NCBI GenBank assembly: GCA_007126095.1 | Contig: SLBZ01000071.1 | Location: 1 to 64,000, forward strand | Reading direction: 5' to 3' | DNA length: 64,000 bases | Origin: Aquisalimonas sp. | GTDB taxonomy: Bacteria; Pseudomonadota; Gammaproteobacteria; Nitrococcales; Aquisalimonadaceae | In this document: positions 18,039-27,319 of the stretch, in pieces | How the letters are laid out: every line of letters begins with the position of its first letter | Numbering within the stretch: position 1 is the stretch's first letter | Notes under the pieces: generated by a model | Told to the model about the DNA's origin: nothing | Database searches by the model: none | What the model saw: the letters and a program-made list of their open reading frames with translations, nothing else | Made by a program: the position numbers and the translations under genes

Positions 18039-21000
18039 ATGAGCGACATACCGCGCGAATCGTGGATAGGCTGGATCGCCCGTCACCCGGTGGCGGCGAA
18101 TCTGATCATGGTCCTGATGGTCGTCTCCGGGCTGTGGTCGCTGCAGCAGCTCAATACCCAGTTCTTCCCCACCTTCGAGCTGGATTTTGTCACCGTACAG
18201 GTGGAGTGGCGCGGCGCCACTGCCGAAGAGGTGGCCGACGCGGTGACGTCGCCCCTGGAGGAGGAGCTGCGTGACGTGGACGGCCTGCGCGAGCTCACCT
18301 CCACGTCGGCGGAGGGCGGCGCCACTGTGGTGCTGGAGTTCCGCGAGGGCACGGACATGGCGCAGGCGACGGAGTCGGTCAAGGATCGGGTCGCCGGTGT
18401 ACGCAATCTGCCGGAGGCGGCGCGCGAGCCGACCATCAGTCGCGTGCTGCGCTATGACCCGGTTGCCCGTCTGCTGGTCAGCGGTGATCTCAACACCCGG
18501 GAGGTGCGGGAACTGAGTCGCCGGCTCGAAGAAGAGCTGCTGGAGAGCGGCGTGACTCGCGTCGAGCTTACCGGCATGGCGGAGCAGGAGATCAGCATCG
18601 ACATTCCCCAGGCGACACTCACCGACCTGGGGCTGTCGTTCAGTGAACTGGCCGCGCGGGTTGATGCCCAGAGCCGCGATATCCCCGCCGGGGATGCCGG
18701 CGAGCGCGATGTGGCGCGGCAGCTCCGCGGCGTGGATCAGGCCCGCAGCGTCCGGGCCTTCGAGGAACTGGCAGTGCCCGTTGAGGGCGGGCGTTCGGTG
18801 CCGCTCGGGCTGCTAGCTGATATCAACCAGCAGGCGCGGGACAACGAGATCCAGCTGCGTTTCAACGGCCGCGATGCGGTGGAGATCCTGGTCGAGCGTG
18901 CCGAGGACGAGGACGCACTCGCCGCGGCCCGCGTGCTGGATGATTTCCTGGCGGAGCGCACACCCGCGCTGCCCGCGACGGCTAGTGTCGAGGTGTTCGA
19001 CGAGTTCTGGCAGTTCATCAGCGAACGCATCGCACTCATGCTGAAAAACGGGGTGGGCGGGCTGTTGCTGGTGATCGGCGTGCTGCTGGCATTCCTCTCC
19101 GGGCGCATGGCGTTCTGGGTCACGCTGGGTATTCCCACCTCATTCCTGGCAGCGCTGACCGTGCTCTTTTTCACCGGCGGCAGCATCAACATGATGAGCC
19201 TGTTTGCCTTCATCATGGCACTGGGCATCATCGTCGATAACGCGGTGGTGGTTGGGGAGAACGCTTACAGTCGCTTCCAGGCCGGGGAGTCGGCCGATGA
19301 AGCGGCGATTCATGGTGCTCGGCGCATGTTCGCGCCAGTGATGGCCGCCTCGCTCACCACCATCGCCGCCTTCCTGCCGTTGATGATCATCGGCGGCCCC
19401 ATCGGCAACATCCTGTTCGACATTCCGCTGGTGATTATCTGTGTGATCATCGCCGCCGTGGTGCAGGCGTTCTTCATCCTGCCTGGCCACCTGCGGCGCT
19501 CCTTCGAGCGCAGCCAGCGTGTCTCGCCCAATCGCTACCGCCAGCGGCTGGACGCCGCCTTCAACCGTTTCCGCGACGGCGCGTTCAGGCGGGCCGTCAC
19601 CGCCTCGGTGCACCATCGCTGGGCGACCATTGCCGCGCCCATTGCGCTGTTGATCGTCGCGTTCGCGCTGGTGCCCGGCGGACGGCTGGCTTTCACGTTC
19701 TTCCCGTCGGTGGAGGGCGAGACTCTGCAGGCGAACGTGAGCTTCGCGCCGGGCACCCCACGTTCGCGTGTGGAGGCGTATCTGGACGAGCTGGAGGCGT
19801 CGCTGAGGAAGACGGCAGAGGAGGCCGGTGGCGACGTGTTGCATACCTACGTGGGTCGGACCGGTAGCACCATTGCCAGTGATCCGCAGGACAGGCGTGT
19901 CGGTGAGCACTACGGCGGTGTCTTCGTGGAGTTGTCGCCGCCGGATCAGCGGGAGATCCGCAACCGTGCGTTCATTCGTGCCTGGGAAGACAATGCCCCT
20001 GGCGCGCCGGGGCTGGAGGACCTGGTGATCCGCGAGCGGGGGCAGGGCCCGCCCGGGGCGGACATCGACGTGCGCATCACCGGCGCGCCGGCGGAGCAAC
20101 TCAAGGCCGCCTCCATGGCCGTGCAGAACGATCTGCGCCAGCGACCGGGGGTCTCCGGCATTGCCGATGATCTGCCCTATGGGCCGGAACAATGGATCTA
20201 CCGGCTCAACGATCAGGGCCGGGCACTGGGGCTCAATGCGGCGGATCTGAGCGCCCAGCTGGGCGATGCGTACGCCGGCGTGCTCACGCAGCTGTTCCAG
20301 CAGGGGCGTGACGAAGTGGAAGTGTGGGTTCGGCTGCATCCGGAGGACCGGCACGACCTCGCCAGTCTGGAAGACCTGCGCGTGCAGACGCCGGACGGGA
20401 ACACCGTGCCCCTTGTGAACGTGGCCGACCTGGAGACCCGGCGCGGCTTCTCATCGCTGCGCCACTTCGACGGCAGGCTGGCGGTGCGGCCCACGGCGGA
20501 CGTGGACGCCCAGGTGGCCAACGCCAACCGTATTCGTGCCGACCTGGAAGAGAACCTGCTGCCGGAGCTGCGGGAGCGCTACGGCGTGCAGACCGCCTTC
20601 GAGGGGCAGGCGGCCGATCAGGAGGAGACCCTGGCGGACATGCGCGCCGGGTTGATTCTCGCCATGGCGCTGATCTACCTGGTGCTGGCGTTCGTGTTCG
20701 CGTCCTACGGTTGGCCGCTGCTGGTCATGGCGGTGATCCCGTTCGGCATCGTCGGTGCGTTCTTCGGTCACTGGCTGTTCGGCCTCGACCTCACGATTCT
20801 GTCGCTGTTCGGTCTGTTCGGCCTCTCTGGCATCGTCGTGAACAACAGCATCATCCTGGTCACGTTCTACCGCGAGATCCGCGACCGCAATCCCGCTGCG
20901 CCGGTGGAGGACGCATTGATCGAGGCGTCCCGGCTGCGGCTGCGTCCCGTGCTGGTGACCACGCTGACCACCATCGGCGGGCTGACGCCGCTGCTGTTCG

Positions 21001-21179
21001 AGACCTCCGTGCAGGCGCAGTTCCTGATCCCCATGGCGATCGCCATCGCCTTCGGCCTGGCCATCGCCTCGCTCATCGTGCTGTTCCTGGTGCCGGCCAT
21101 GCTGGCGGTCTACGAGAATGCGGCGCGGCATGTGACACGTCGAATGAATAATCATTTTGGTTATAACGATAGAACTTGA
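18039..21179 (+). CDS. RND family efflux transporter permease (AcrB/HAE1-like)
   Basis: 1046 residues from ATG 18039; an in-frame upstream extension overlaps the adaptor gene and reads as shadow. The architecture is typical RND: TM1 near residues 17-36, a large periplasmic porter loop, a TM2-6 block including ALGIIVDNAVVVGENAYSRF with the proton-relay Asp, a second periplasmic loop and a TM8-12 block (LSLFGLFGLSGIVVNNSIIL). One Asp followed by Asn in TM4 is common in HAE1-like pumps outside the AcrB group. It should use the proton gradient to expel hydrophobic compounds with the adaptor. Substrate cannot be read from the sequence. Confidence 0.94.
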   Translation: MSDIPRESWIGWIARHPVAANLIMVLMVVSGLWSLQQLNTQFFPTFELDFVTVQVEWRGATAEEVADAVTSPLEEELRDVDGLRELTSTSAEGGATVVLEFREGTDMAQATESVKDRVAGVRNLPEAAREPTISRVLRYDPVARLLVSGDLNTREVRELSRRLEEELLESGVTRVELTGMAEQEISIDIPQATLTDLGLSFSELAARVDAQSRDIPAGDAGERDVARQLRGVDQARSVRAFEELAVPVEGGRSVPLGLLADINQQARDNEIQLRFNGRDAVEILVERAEDEDALAAARVLDDFLAERTPALPATASVEVFDEFWQFISERIALMLKNGVGGLLLVIGVLLAFLSGRMAFWVTLGIPTSFLAALTVLFFTGGSINMMSLFAFIMALGIIVDNAVVVGENAYSRFQAGESADEAAIHGARRMFAPVMAASLTTIAAFLPLMIIGGPIGNILFDIPLVIICVIIAAVVQAFFILPGHLRRSFERSQRVSPNRYRQRLDAAFNRFRDGAFRRAVTASVHHRWATIAAPIALLIVAFALVPGGRLAFTFFPSVEGETLQANVSFAPGTPRSRVEAYLDELEASLRKTAEEAGGDVLHTYVGRTGSTIASDPQDRRVGEHYGGVFVELSPPDQREIRNRAFIRAWEDNAPGAPGLEDLVIRERGQGPPGADIDVRITGAPAEQLKAASMAVQNDLRQRPGVSGIADDLPYGPEQWIYRLNDQGRALGLNAADLSAQLGDAYAGVLTQLFQQGRDEVEVWVRLHPEDRHDLASLEDLRVQTPDGNTVPLVNVADLETRRGFSSLRHFDGRLAVRPTADVDAQVANANRIRADLEENLLPELRERYGVQTAFEGQAADQEETLADMRAGLILAMALIYLVLAFVFASYGWPLLVMAVIPFGIVGAFFGHWLFGLDLTILSLFGLFGLSGIVVNNSIILVTFYREIRDRNPAAPVEDALIEASRLRLRPVLVTTLTTIGGLTPLLFETSVQAQFLIPMAIAIAFGLAIASLIVLFLVPAMLAVYENAARHVTRRMNNHFGYNDRT

Positions 21180-21188
21180 TGGTATAAT
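21161..21188 (+). promoter_or_regulatory. Promoter with overlapping inverted repeat before the sulfur operon
   Basis: A perfect TATAAT (21183-21188) lies 45 nt before the first yeeE ATG. The same stretch forms an imperfect inverted repeat, TTATA at 21161-21165 and TATAA at 21183-21187, in an AT-rich island inside GC-rich DNA. No consensus -35 is present at 17 nt, which suits a regulated promoter. Thiosulfate/sulfide import genes are often under ArsR-type repressors binding AT-rich palindromes; that regulator is not in this window, so its role here is inference. Confidence 0.5.
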
Positions 21189-21233
21189 GAGCCGTCACTG
21201 AGTTGTCATTGTTTCCGGAATCGAGGAGTCACC

Positions 21234-21668
21234 ATGACGGTTGATTGGGCGGCATTCACACCGTGGTCGGCGCTGGCCGGCGGCGTGTTGATCGGGCTGG
21301 CCGCGGCGCTGTTCATTCTGTTGAACGGCCGTGTTGCCGGTATCAGCGGTATTGTTGGCGGGCTGCTTGCCCCGCAGCGGGGCGATGTGGGTTGGCGGCT
21401 GGCGTTCATCGCCGGCATGGTCGGCGCCCCGCTGGTCTGGCTGGCCACCACCAGCTTGCCGGAGATCCGGATCGAGGCGGGGTACCCAATGCTGATTCTG
21501 GCCGGGCTTGTGGTGGGTATCAGCACCCGCTACGGCGCCGGCTGCACCAGCGGTCACGGGGTCTGTGGTATCTCGCGTCTGTCACCGCGGTCGCTGCTGG
21601 CGACCGTCGCGTTCATGGCCACCGGCTTTGCGACGGTGTTCGTGATCCGCCACGTGATCGGAGGGTAA
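21234..21668 (+). CDS. YeeE/YedE (DUF395) thiosulfate transport protein, N-terminal half type
   Basis: 144 residues with about four helices and the family's cysteine motif in [20 protein letters not shown] (about residues 102-121). In YeeE this motif carries thiosulfate through the membrane by hydrogen bonds with conserved cysteines. It is one of two half-length proteins that together equal a full YeeE. The ATG follows a GAGGAG site and begins a tight cluster with the second half 5 nt downstream, SulP, MetY and a hydrolase. Confidence 0.9.
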   Translation: MTVDWAAFTPWSALAGGVLIGLAAALFILLNGRVAGISGIVGGLLAPQRGDVGWRLAFIAGMVGAPLVWLATTSLPEIRIEAGYPMLILAGLVVGISTRYGAGCTSGHGVCGISRLSPRSLLATVAFMATGFATVFVIRHVIGG

Positions 21669-21673
21669 CCGGG

Positions 21674-22096
21674 ATGCGTACACTCTTATCTGCCTTTGTT
21701 GTTGGTCTGATCTTCGGCGTCGGTCTGCTGGTGTCCGGCATGGCCAACCCGCAGAAGGTTCTTGGGTTTCTTGATCTGGCTGGTGCGTGGGACCCGTCCC
21801 TGGCGCTGGTCATGGTTGGCGCCATCGGCGCTGCGTTCATCGCCTTCCGTGTCGCCGCGGGGCGCCGCGAATCCCTGCTTGGTGAGCCCATGCGCCTGCC
21901 TGCCCGGGCGGACATCGACGGTCGGCTGTTGTTCGGTGCGTTGGGCTTCGGGGTCGGCTGGGGCATGGCCGGTTTCTGCCCCGGCCCGGCGGTGGTGGCC
22001 CTGGGTGCTGGTGAAGCCAAAGCGCTGGTGTTCGTGGCCTCCATGGTCGCCGGCATGGGTGTGTTTGAACTGATCGAGCGGAAACGCCGCGCATGA
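21674..22096 (+). CDS. YeeE/YedE-like (DUF6691) transport protein, C-terminal half type
   Basis: 140 residues with four predicted helices and the second family motif GWGMAGFCPGPAVVALGAGE, which supplies the other membrane cysteine. The N-terminus VGLIFGVGLLVSGMANPQKV is a typical start for this partner. With the preceding gene it should form the complete sulfur-anion importer. The stop overlaps the sulP start as ATGA, implying coupled translation. Confidence 0.9.
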   Translation: MRTLLSAFVVGLIFGVGLLVSGMANPQKVLGFLDLAGAWDPSLALVMVGAIGAAFIAFRVAAGRRESLLGEPMRLPARADIDGRLLFGALGFGVGWGMAGFCPGPAVVALGAGEAKALVFVASMVAGMGVFELIERKRRA

Positions 22097-23799
22097 CCAA
22101 GCTGTTGCCGGGTTGGGTTCGCCGGTACCGGCGTGATCTGCTACCCGGCGACCTGCTGGCCGCCGTGGTGGTGACCATGCTGCTGGTGCCCCAGGGGCTT
22201 GCCTATGCTGCCCTGGCGGGCCTGCCCCCGCAGCTTGGTCTGTACGCCAGTGTCACGCCGCTGCTGGCCTACGCCGTGTTCGGCTCGTCCATGGTGTTGT
22301 CCGTGGGGCCGGTGGCGGTGGCGTCGCTGATGACCGCCTCGGCGCTGACGCCCCTGGCCGATCCCGGGAGCCCTGAGTACATCGCTGGCGCGGTGCTGCT
22401 GGCGTTCCTCTCCGGCATCATGTTGTTCGTTTTCGGCCTGCTGCGCCTGGGGAACCTGGCGCGGCTCATGAGCCATCCGGTGATCAGCGGCTTCATCTCC
22501 GGCGCGGCACTGCTCATTATCGTAGGGCAGCTGCGGCCACTGCTTGGTGTGGACGCCGACGGGCAGAGCGCACTGGCCCTGGTTGTCGGGCTGGTGCGCT
22601 CGATGCCGGACGTGGACCCGCTTACGGCGGCGATCGGGGTTGGTGTACTGAGTGCCCTGTTGGCCGCCCGTATCTACCTGCCCGGCCTGCTGCGTCGCCT
22701 GGGCGTGTCGCCACCAATGGCCGCCCTGGGTTCCAGGCTCGCCCCCATGGGGGCCGTTATCGGCGTCTCCGCACTGGTCGCGGTGGCCGGGCTGGAGCAC
22801 CGGCTCGATGTGGTGGGCGCGCTGCCCGCCGGTCTGCCGCAACTGGTGTTGCCCGCCCTGGATCCGGCCCTGATCACGCCGCTGCTGCTGCCCGCCCTGA
22901 TCATTGGCCTCATCGGTTTTGTCGAGAGCGTGGCCATCGCCCAGGCGTTCGCGCGGCAGCGCGGGCAGCGGATTGATCCCGATGCCGAGCTGCGCGGGCT
23001 AGGCGCGGCCAACGTGGTTAGCGCGCTGTCCGGCGCGTTCCCGGTGACCGGTGGTTTCTCGCGCACCGCCGTCAATGCCGAGGGCGGGGCGCGGACGCCA
23101 CTGGCGGGGATTATTGCTGCGGCGCTGATTGCCCTGGTGCTGGTTTTCGCAACCGGGCTCTTTCGGGCGCTGCCCATGACGGTGCTGGCGGCGGTCATCA
23201 TCATTGCGGCGGTCGGTCTGGTGGACGTCGCGGCCCTGCGGCGCGTCTGGCGGCATGACCGCATGGAGGGGCTTGCCTTCGCCGGCACGGCGCTGGGCGT
23301 GCTGGTGGTGGGGGTCGAGGCAGGTGTGCTGTTCGGTGTAACGCTGTCGCTGATCACCCTGATCTGGCGGGCCAGTCACCCCCATGTGGCCGTGGTCGGC
23401 CGGGTTCCCGGGACTGAACATTTTCGCAATGTCTGCCGCCACCGGGTTGAGACGGATGGGCGCGTACTGCTGGTGCGCATCGACGAGAACCTGTTTTTCG
23501 GTAATGCCGAAGTGGTGCAGCAACAGATCGAGACCCTCGTAGCACGCGACCCGCAGCCCGAGCACCTGGTGCTGGTGATGACGTCCGTCAGCCATGTGGA
23601 CGCCACGGCGCTGGATATGCTCGAGGCGCTCGATGCCGGACTGGAACGGCAGGGCATCCGCCTGCACCTGGCCGAGGTCAAGGGGCCGGTAATGGACGGC
23701 CTGAGCGGCGGGCCGCTCATGGAACGGCTGCGGGGGGAGGTCTTTCTGTCGGTGAATGAGGCGTTCGAAACACTGGCCGAACCGGAGCGGAACCAGTAG
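22093..23799 (+). CDS. SulP family anion transporter with STAS domain
   Basis: 568 residues. The membrane part (~1-410) opens with GDLLAAVVVTMLLVPQGLAY, the SulP signature in TM1-2, and contains SALSGAFPVTGGFSRTAVNA, the TM8 substrate-site region. Residues ~430-560 form a cytoplasmic STAS domain (LLVRIDENLFFGNAEVVQQQ; MTSVSHVDATALDMLEALD). SulP carriers move sulfate, bicarbonate or other anions with Na+ or H+. Placement inside a thiosulfate-import/MetY cluster favours sulfate or another sulfur anion, by inference. Confidence 0.92.
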   Translation: MTKLLPGWVRRYRRDLLPGDLLAAVVVTMLLVPQGLAYAALAGLPPQLGLYASVTPLLAYAVFGSSMVLSVGPVAVASLMTASALTPLADPGSPEYIAGAVLLAFLSGIMLFVFGLLRLGNLARLMSHPVISGFISGAALLIIVGQLRPLLGVDADGQSALALVVGLVRSMPDVDPLTAAIGVGVLSALLAARIYLPGLLRRLGVSPPMAALGSRLAPMGAVIGVSALVAVAGLEHRLDVVGALPAGLPQLVLPALDPALITPLLLPALIIGLIGFVESVAIAQAFARQRGQRIDPDAELRGLGAANVVSALSGAFPVTGGFSRTAVNAEGGARTPLAGIIAAALIALVLVFATGLFRALPMTVLAAVIIIAAVGLVDVAALRRVWRHDRMEGLAFAGTALGVLVVGVEAGVLFGVTLSLITLIWRASHPHVAVVGRVPGTEHFRNVCRHRVETDGRVLLVRIDENLFFGNAEVVQQQIETLVARDPQPEHLVLVMTSVSHVDATALDMLEALDAGLERQGIRLHLAEVKGPVMDGLSGGPLMERLRGEVFLSVNEAFETLAEPERNQ

Positions 23800-23838
23800 G
23801 TTTGTGGCTGACCATAACAATGTGATTGAGGAGCCATC

Positions 23839-25143
23839 ATGAGCAGCACATCCGGCCCGTTCAGTTTCGATACGCTGAGCCTGCACGCCGGCCAGCAACC
23901 GGATCCGGCCACGGGGGCGCGCGCGACGCCCATCTACCAGACCACGTCGTTCGTGTTCCAGGACAGCGATCAGGCCGCTTCGCTGTTCAACGGCGAGCGT
24001 GCCGGCCACGTCTATTCGCGCATTTCCAACCCCACCAACGCTGTCCTGGAAGAGCGTGTGGCCGCCCTGGAGGGCGGCGTTGGCGCCATTGCCACCGCCA
24101 GCGGCCAGGCCGCGGTCCATCTGGCCGTGGCCACGCTCATGGGCACGGGCGGGCATATCGTCGCCTCCCACTCCCTGTATGGTGGCACCCACAACCTGCT
24201 CACCTACACGCTGCCGCGCTTCGGCATCGAGACGACGTTCGTCGATCCGCGCGATCCGGAGGCGTTCCGCAACGCCATCCGCCCGGAGACACGCCTTGTT
24301 TTCGGCGAGGTGCTGGGCAACCCCGGGCTGGATATCCTTGATATCGAGGCGGTGGCGCAGGTGGCGCACGACAATGGCCTGCCGTTGTTGATCGATGCCA
24401 CCTTCACTACGCCCTATCTGTGCCGCCCCTTCGACCACGGGGCCGATCTGGTCTATCACTCGGCCACCAAATTCCTCGGCGGCCACGGCGTTGCCGTGGG
24501 CGGGGTGCTGGTGGACAGCGGTCGTTTCGACTGGGACGCCTCCGGCCTGTTCCCGGAGCTGACAGAGCCCTATGCCGGGTTCCACAACATGGACTTCACC
24601 GAGGAGTACGGCCCGAGCGCCTTTCTCCTGCGCGCCCGCAAGGAGGGGCTGCGGGACTTCGGGGCGTGCATGAGCCCGACCACCGCCTTTCATCTGCTGC
24701 AGGGCCTGGAGACGCTGCCTTTGCGCATGCAGCGTCACGTGGACAACACGCGCAGGCTGGTGGCGTTTCTTGCCGAGCACGAGGCGGTGGAGCACGTGGG
24801 CTACCCGGAGCAGCCGGACCACCCGGACCACGGCCTAGCGGCTCGGATGCTGCCCAAGGGGTGCGGCGCCGTGTTCAGTTTCACCATCAAGGGCGGCCGT
24901 GAGGCGGGGCGGCGGTTCACCGAGAGCCTGAACCTGTTCTCCCATCTAGCCAACGTGGGCGATGCCAAGTCGCTGGTGATCCATCCGGCCAGCACGACTC
25001 ACCACCGCATGAGCAGCGAAGCGCTGCGCGCGGCGGGCATCTCCGAGGGCATGATCCGCCTGTCCGTGGGACTGGAGGATCCCGACGATCTGATCAACGA
25101 TCTCAAGCGCGCCCTGCGTGCCAGTCAGAAGGAGGCGCGCTGA
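23839..25143 (+). CDS. metY: O-acetylhomoserine sulfhydrylase (MetY type, PLP-dependent)
   Basis: 434 residues, the usual length for MetY. Cys/Met-metabolism PLP features are TPIYQTTSFVFQDSDQAASL, VYSRISNPTNAVLEERVAAL, the PLP phosphate region TASGQAAVHLAV, and the Schiff-base lysine in VYHSATKFLGGHGVAVGGVL (around residue 208). C-terminal NVGDAKSLVIHPASTTHHRM is typical of sulfhydrylases that accept free sulfide. It would make homocysteine from O-acetylhomoserine and sulfide, consuming sulfide released from imported thiosulfate. Methionine gamma-lyase is the main alternative. The AGGAG site 6 nt upstream fixes the start; the hydrolase gene overlaps its stop. Confidence 0.88.
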   Translation: MSSTSGPFSFDTLSLHAGQQPDPATGARATPIYQTTSFVFQDSDQAASLFNGERAGHVYSRISNPTNAVLEERVAALEGGVGAIATASGQAAVHLAVATLMGTGGHIVASHSLYGGTHNLLTYTLPRFGIETTFVDPRDPEAFRNAIRPETRLVFGEVLGNPGLDILDIEAVAQVAHDNGLPLLIDATFTTPYLCRPFDHGADLVYHSATKFLGGHGVAVGGVLVDSGRFDWDASGLFPELTEPYAGFHNMDFTEEYGPSAFLLRARKEGLRDFGACMSPTTAFHLLQGLETLPLRMQRHVDNTRRLVAFLAEHEAVEHVGYPEQPDHPDHGLAARMLPKGCGAVFSFTIKGGREAGRRFTESLNLFSHLANVGDAKSLVIHPASTTHHRMSSEALRAAGISEGMIRLSVGLEDPDDLINDLKRALRASQKEAR

Positions 25144-25946
25144 TGGAACTCACGGTCAATGGCAGCAAGACGTACATCTATACCGGCACCCACGCACTGG
25201 AGCCCGGGCGAACTACCTGGCTGTTCGTCCACGGCGCGGGCATGGACCACTCCGCCTGGATTCTCCAGAGCCGGTACTTCGCTTTCCACGGGCAGAACGT
25301 CATGGCCGTGGACCTCCCGGGTCATGGGCGCTCGGCGGGAGAGCCACTCGGCTCCATCGAAGCCCAGGCGGACTGGCTCGCCGCGCTGCTGGACGCCGCC
25401 AGTGTGGAGCAGGCCATGGTGGTGGGTCACAGCATGGGGTCGCTGGCGGCCGTGGATTTCGCCGCGCGCTATCGCGATCGGGTCAAGGGTCTGGCGCTGG
25501 TGGGAACCGGATTCCCCATGCCGGTGGCGGAGCCGTTGCTGGAGGCGACCCGCGCAAACGATCCCAGGGGAATCGGCATGATCATGAACTGGGGCATCAG
25601 CCCGCAGTCGCACCTGGGCGGTAACCAGGCCCCCGGGCTGTGGATCCACGGACAGGGCGTCCGACTGCTGGAGCAGGCCGCACCGGGCGTGCTGTTCACG
25701 GACATGAACGCCTGCAACGCCTACGAGGCGGGCGTCGCCCGTGCCGGGGAGATCGCCTGCCCGGTGCATTTCGTGATCGGCGACCGCGACATGATGACCC
25801 CGCCAAAGGCCACCGCGGCACTGGCGGACGCCGTTACCGCGCCCGTCAGCCGCACGGTGCTGCGCGGATGCGGGCACATGACGCCGCTGGAACGTCCGAA
25901 CGAGCTTCTGGACGAGCTGATCGCCTTCGGGGCGCGTCTGGGCTGA
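25143..25946 (+). CDS. Alpha/beta hydrolase
   Basis: 267 residues with a complete alpha/beta-hydrolase triad: oxyanion segment FVHGAGMDHSAW, nucleophile Ser in VVGHSMGSL (about residue 97), acid Asp in FVIGDRDMMTPP and His in LRGCGHMTPLERP. The ATG overlaps the metY TGA by one base. Homoserine O-acetyltransferase shares this fold and would supply MetY's substrate, but the protein is shorter than MetX (about 370 residues) and lacks features I would need for that call. Substrate unknown; operon position suggests a link to sulfur or methionine metabolism. Confidence 0.82.
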   Translation: MELTVNGSKTYIYTGTHALEPGRTTWLFVHGAGMDHSAWILQSRYFAFHGQNVMAVDLPGHGRSAGEPLGSIEAQADWLAALLDAASVEQAMVVGHSMGSLAAVDFAARYRDRVKGLALVGTGFPMPVAEPLLEATRANDPRGIGMIMNWGISPQSHLGGNQAPGLWIHGQGVRLLEQAAPGVLFTDMNACNAYEAGVARAGEIACPVHFVIGDRDMMTPPKATAALADAVTAPVSRTVLRGCGHMTPLERPNELLDELIAFGARLG

Positions 25947-25951
25947 GGAGG

Positions 25952-27319
25952 TTAGTCCTCGCCCAGCACGTCGAGTACGCCGCCGACGAACCACTCCCGG
26001 TCCCACGCCTCCCGGGGCCGGGAGAGGCCCAGGCGCACCACCACCAGGTCGGCCGAGGGCACGATCACCACTTCCTGCCCCTGGTAACCTGACGCCGCGT
26101 ACGTATCCGCGGGCAGCTCCGGCCAGGGGCGTTCCCCGGTGTCCGGGTCCCCCCGGTTCAACCAGAAGTGGGCGCCGTAACCGCCCTTGTCGGCGTCCGG
26201 AGCGGGTTCCCGGGTGAACGCGACCCAGTCCTCCGGGAGCAGACGCTCGCCGTTCCACACGCCGTCGTGCAGGTAGAGCTGGCCAAACCTCGCCCAGTCC
26301 CGCGCCGTGGCCAGCATGAACGACGAGCCCACAAAGTTGCCGGACGCGTCCGGCTCCAGCACGGCGCTGTCCATGCCCAGGGGGCGGAACAGCGCCTCGC
26401 GCGGGAAGTCGGCCCAGGCCCTGTCATCGCCAACTGCATCGCGGAGCAGGGCCATGAGGAGATTGGTGGTACCGCTGGTGTAATCCCACTCCGAGCCCGG
26501 TTCGGCTTCCAGTGCCTTGCTGCGCACGAACGCGGCGGCGTCCGGTTCGTTGAACAGCATGCGAATGGGGTCGCCGAGCGGGTCGGCGTAGTCCTCGTCG
26601 AAGGCCAGTCCGGAGGTCATCTGCAGCAGGTGACGAACGCGGATGGATTCGCGGCCGTCGTTGGCGTCGCGCCACTGCGGCACGGCGGCGTCGAGACCGA
26701 GCTGGCCGTCCCGCACCAGTACGCCGGTGAGGGCGTTGGTGACGCTCTTGGCCATGGACCAGCCGGGCAACGGCATGTCGCGGTCGAAGCCTGGCGCATA
26801 GCGTTCCGCGACGATCTGCCCCCGGTGCACGACGACCAGGGCGCGCGTGCCGCGTTGTGCGTCGCGGGCCGGCTCGCTGAATGCCGCCTCCATCAGAGGG
26901 CCGAGCGCCAGGCGTCGGGGCGCGTCATCCGGGGCTTCCGGGAACGCTTCCGTGCCTGTGCCGGCGCGGTTGGCGTTCACCGGCATGGGTTCCAGTGCGG
27001 TGCCTCCGGCAGCCAGAGTGCAGCCCAGCCCTTCCCGGTAATGTGCGGTCCGCGACAGCGGCCCCAGGGAGGCGGTGACGGTGCCGGTGTCAGGATTAGC
27101 GTGTGCGCTGATCACGGCGGGGAGGTCGCCCAGATCCTCTTCCAGCACCGTGCGGGGATCGCGGCCCGAGACGAACACGCCCGAGCACAGTTGCTTGGCG
27201 CCGTAGCCGGTTCCGGCAGCGGCAAAGTCGCGCGCGATGGGCCCCCACCACACCATGGAAAGGGCGAGTAGCACCAGGAGAAACAGTGCCCCCGAAAGGA
27301 GCGGGGCGGGGCGGCTCAA
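25952..27319 (-). CDS. Serine hydrolase of the beta-lactamase/CubicO family, membrane-anchored
   Basis: 455 residues. An N-terminal helix (LLSGALFLLVLLALSMVWWG) anchors it in the membrane or exports it. The penicillin-binding-like domain has the S-x-x-K motif in PGWSMAKSVTNAL, a Tyr motif EWDYTSGTTNLL and a C-terminal GYQGQEVVIV block in place of KTG. Such enzymes hydrolyse esters, amides or peptides, rarely beta-lactams. It starts with TTG at 27319, overlapping the NfeD stop (TTGA), after GGGGGAA. It ends 5 nt from the convergent hydrolase gene. Physiological substrate unknown. Confidence 0.85.
   Translation of the reverse strand: MSRPAPLLSGALFLLVLLALSMVWWGPIARDFAAAGTGYGAKQLCSGVFVSGRDPRTVLEEDLGDLPAVISAHANPDTGTVTASLGPLSRTAHYREGLGCTLAAGGTALEPMPVNANRAGTGTEAFPEAPDDAPRRLALGPLMEAAFSEPARDAQRGTRALVVVHRGQIVAERYAPGFDRDMPLPGWSMAKSVTNALTGVLVRDGQLGLDAAVPQWRDANDGRESIRVRHLLQMTSGLAFDEDYADPLGDPIRMLFNEPDAAAFVRSKALEAEPGSEWDYTSGTTNLLMALLRDAVGDDRAWADFPREALFRPLGMDSAVLEPDASGNFVGSSFMLATARDWARFGQLYLHDGVWNGERLLPEDWVAFTREPAPDADKGGYGAHFWLNRGDPDTGERPWPELPADTYAASGYQGQEVVIVPSADLVVVRLGLSRPREAWDREWFVGGVLDVLGED

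Noticed and set aside
22999..24831. A 610-codon open frame antisense to sulP and metY
   Set aside because: It spans two well-supported genes on the other strand and has no recognisable domain.
25143..25946. Hydrolase as homoserine O-acetyltransferase (MetX)
   Set aside because: Attractive next to metY, but the protein is about 100 residues too short and the fold alone does not support the call.
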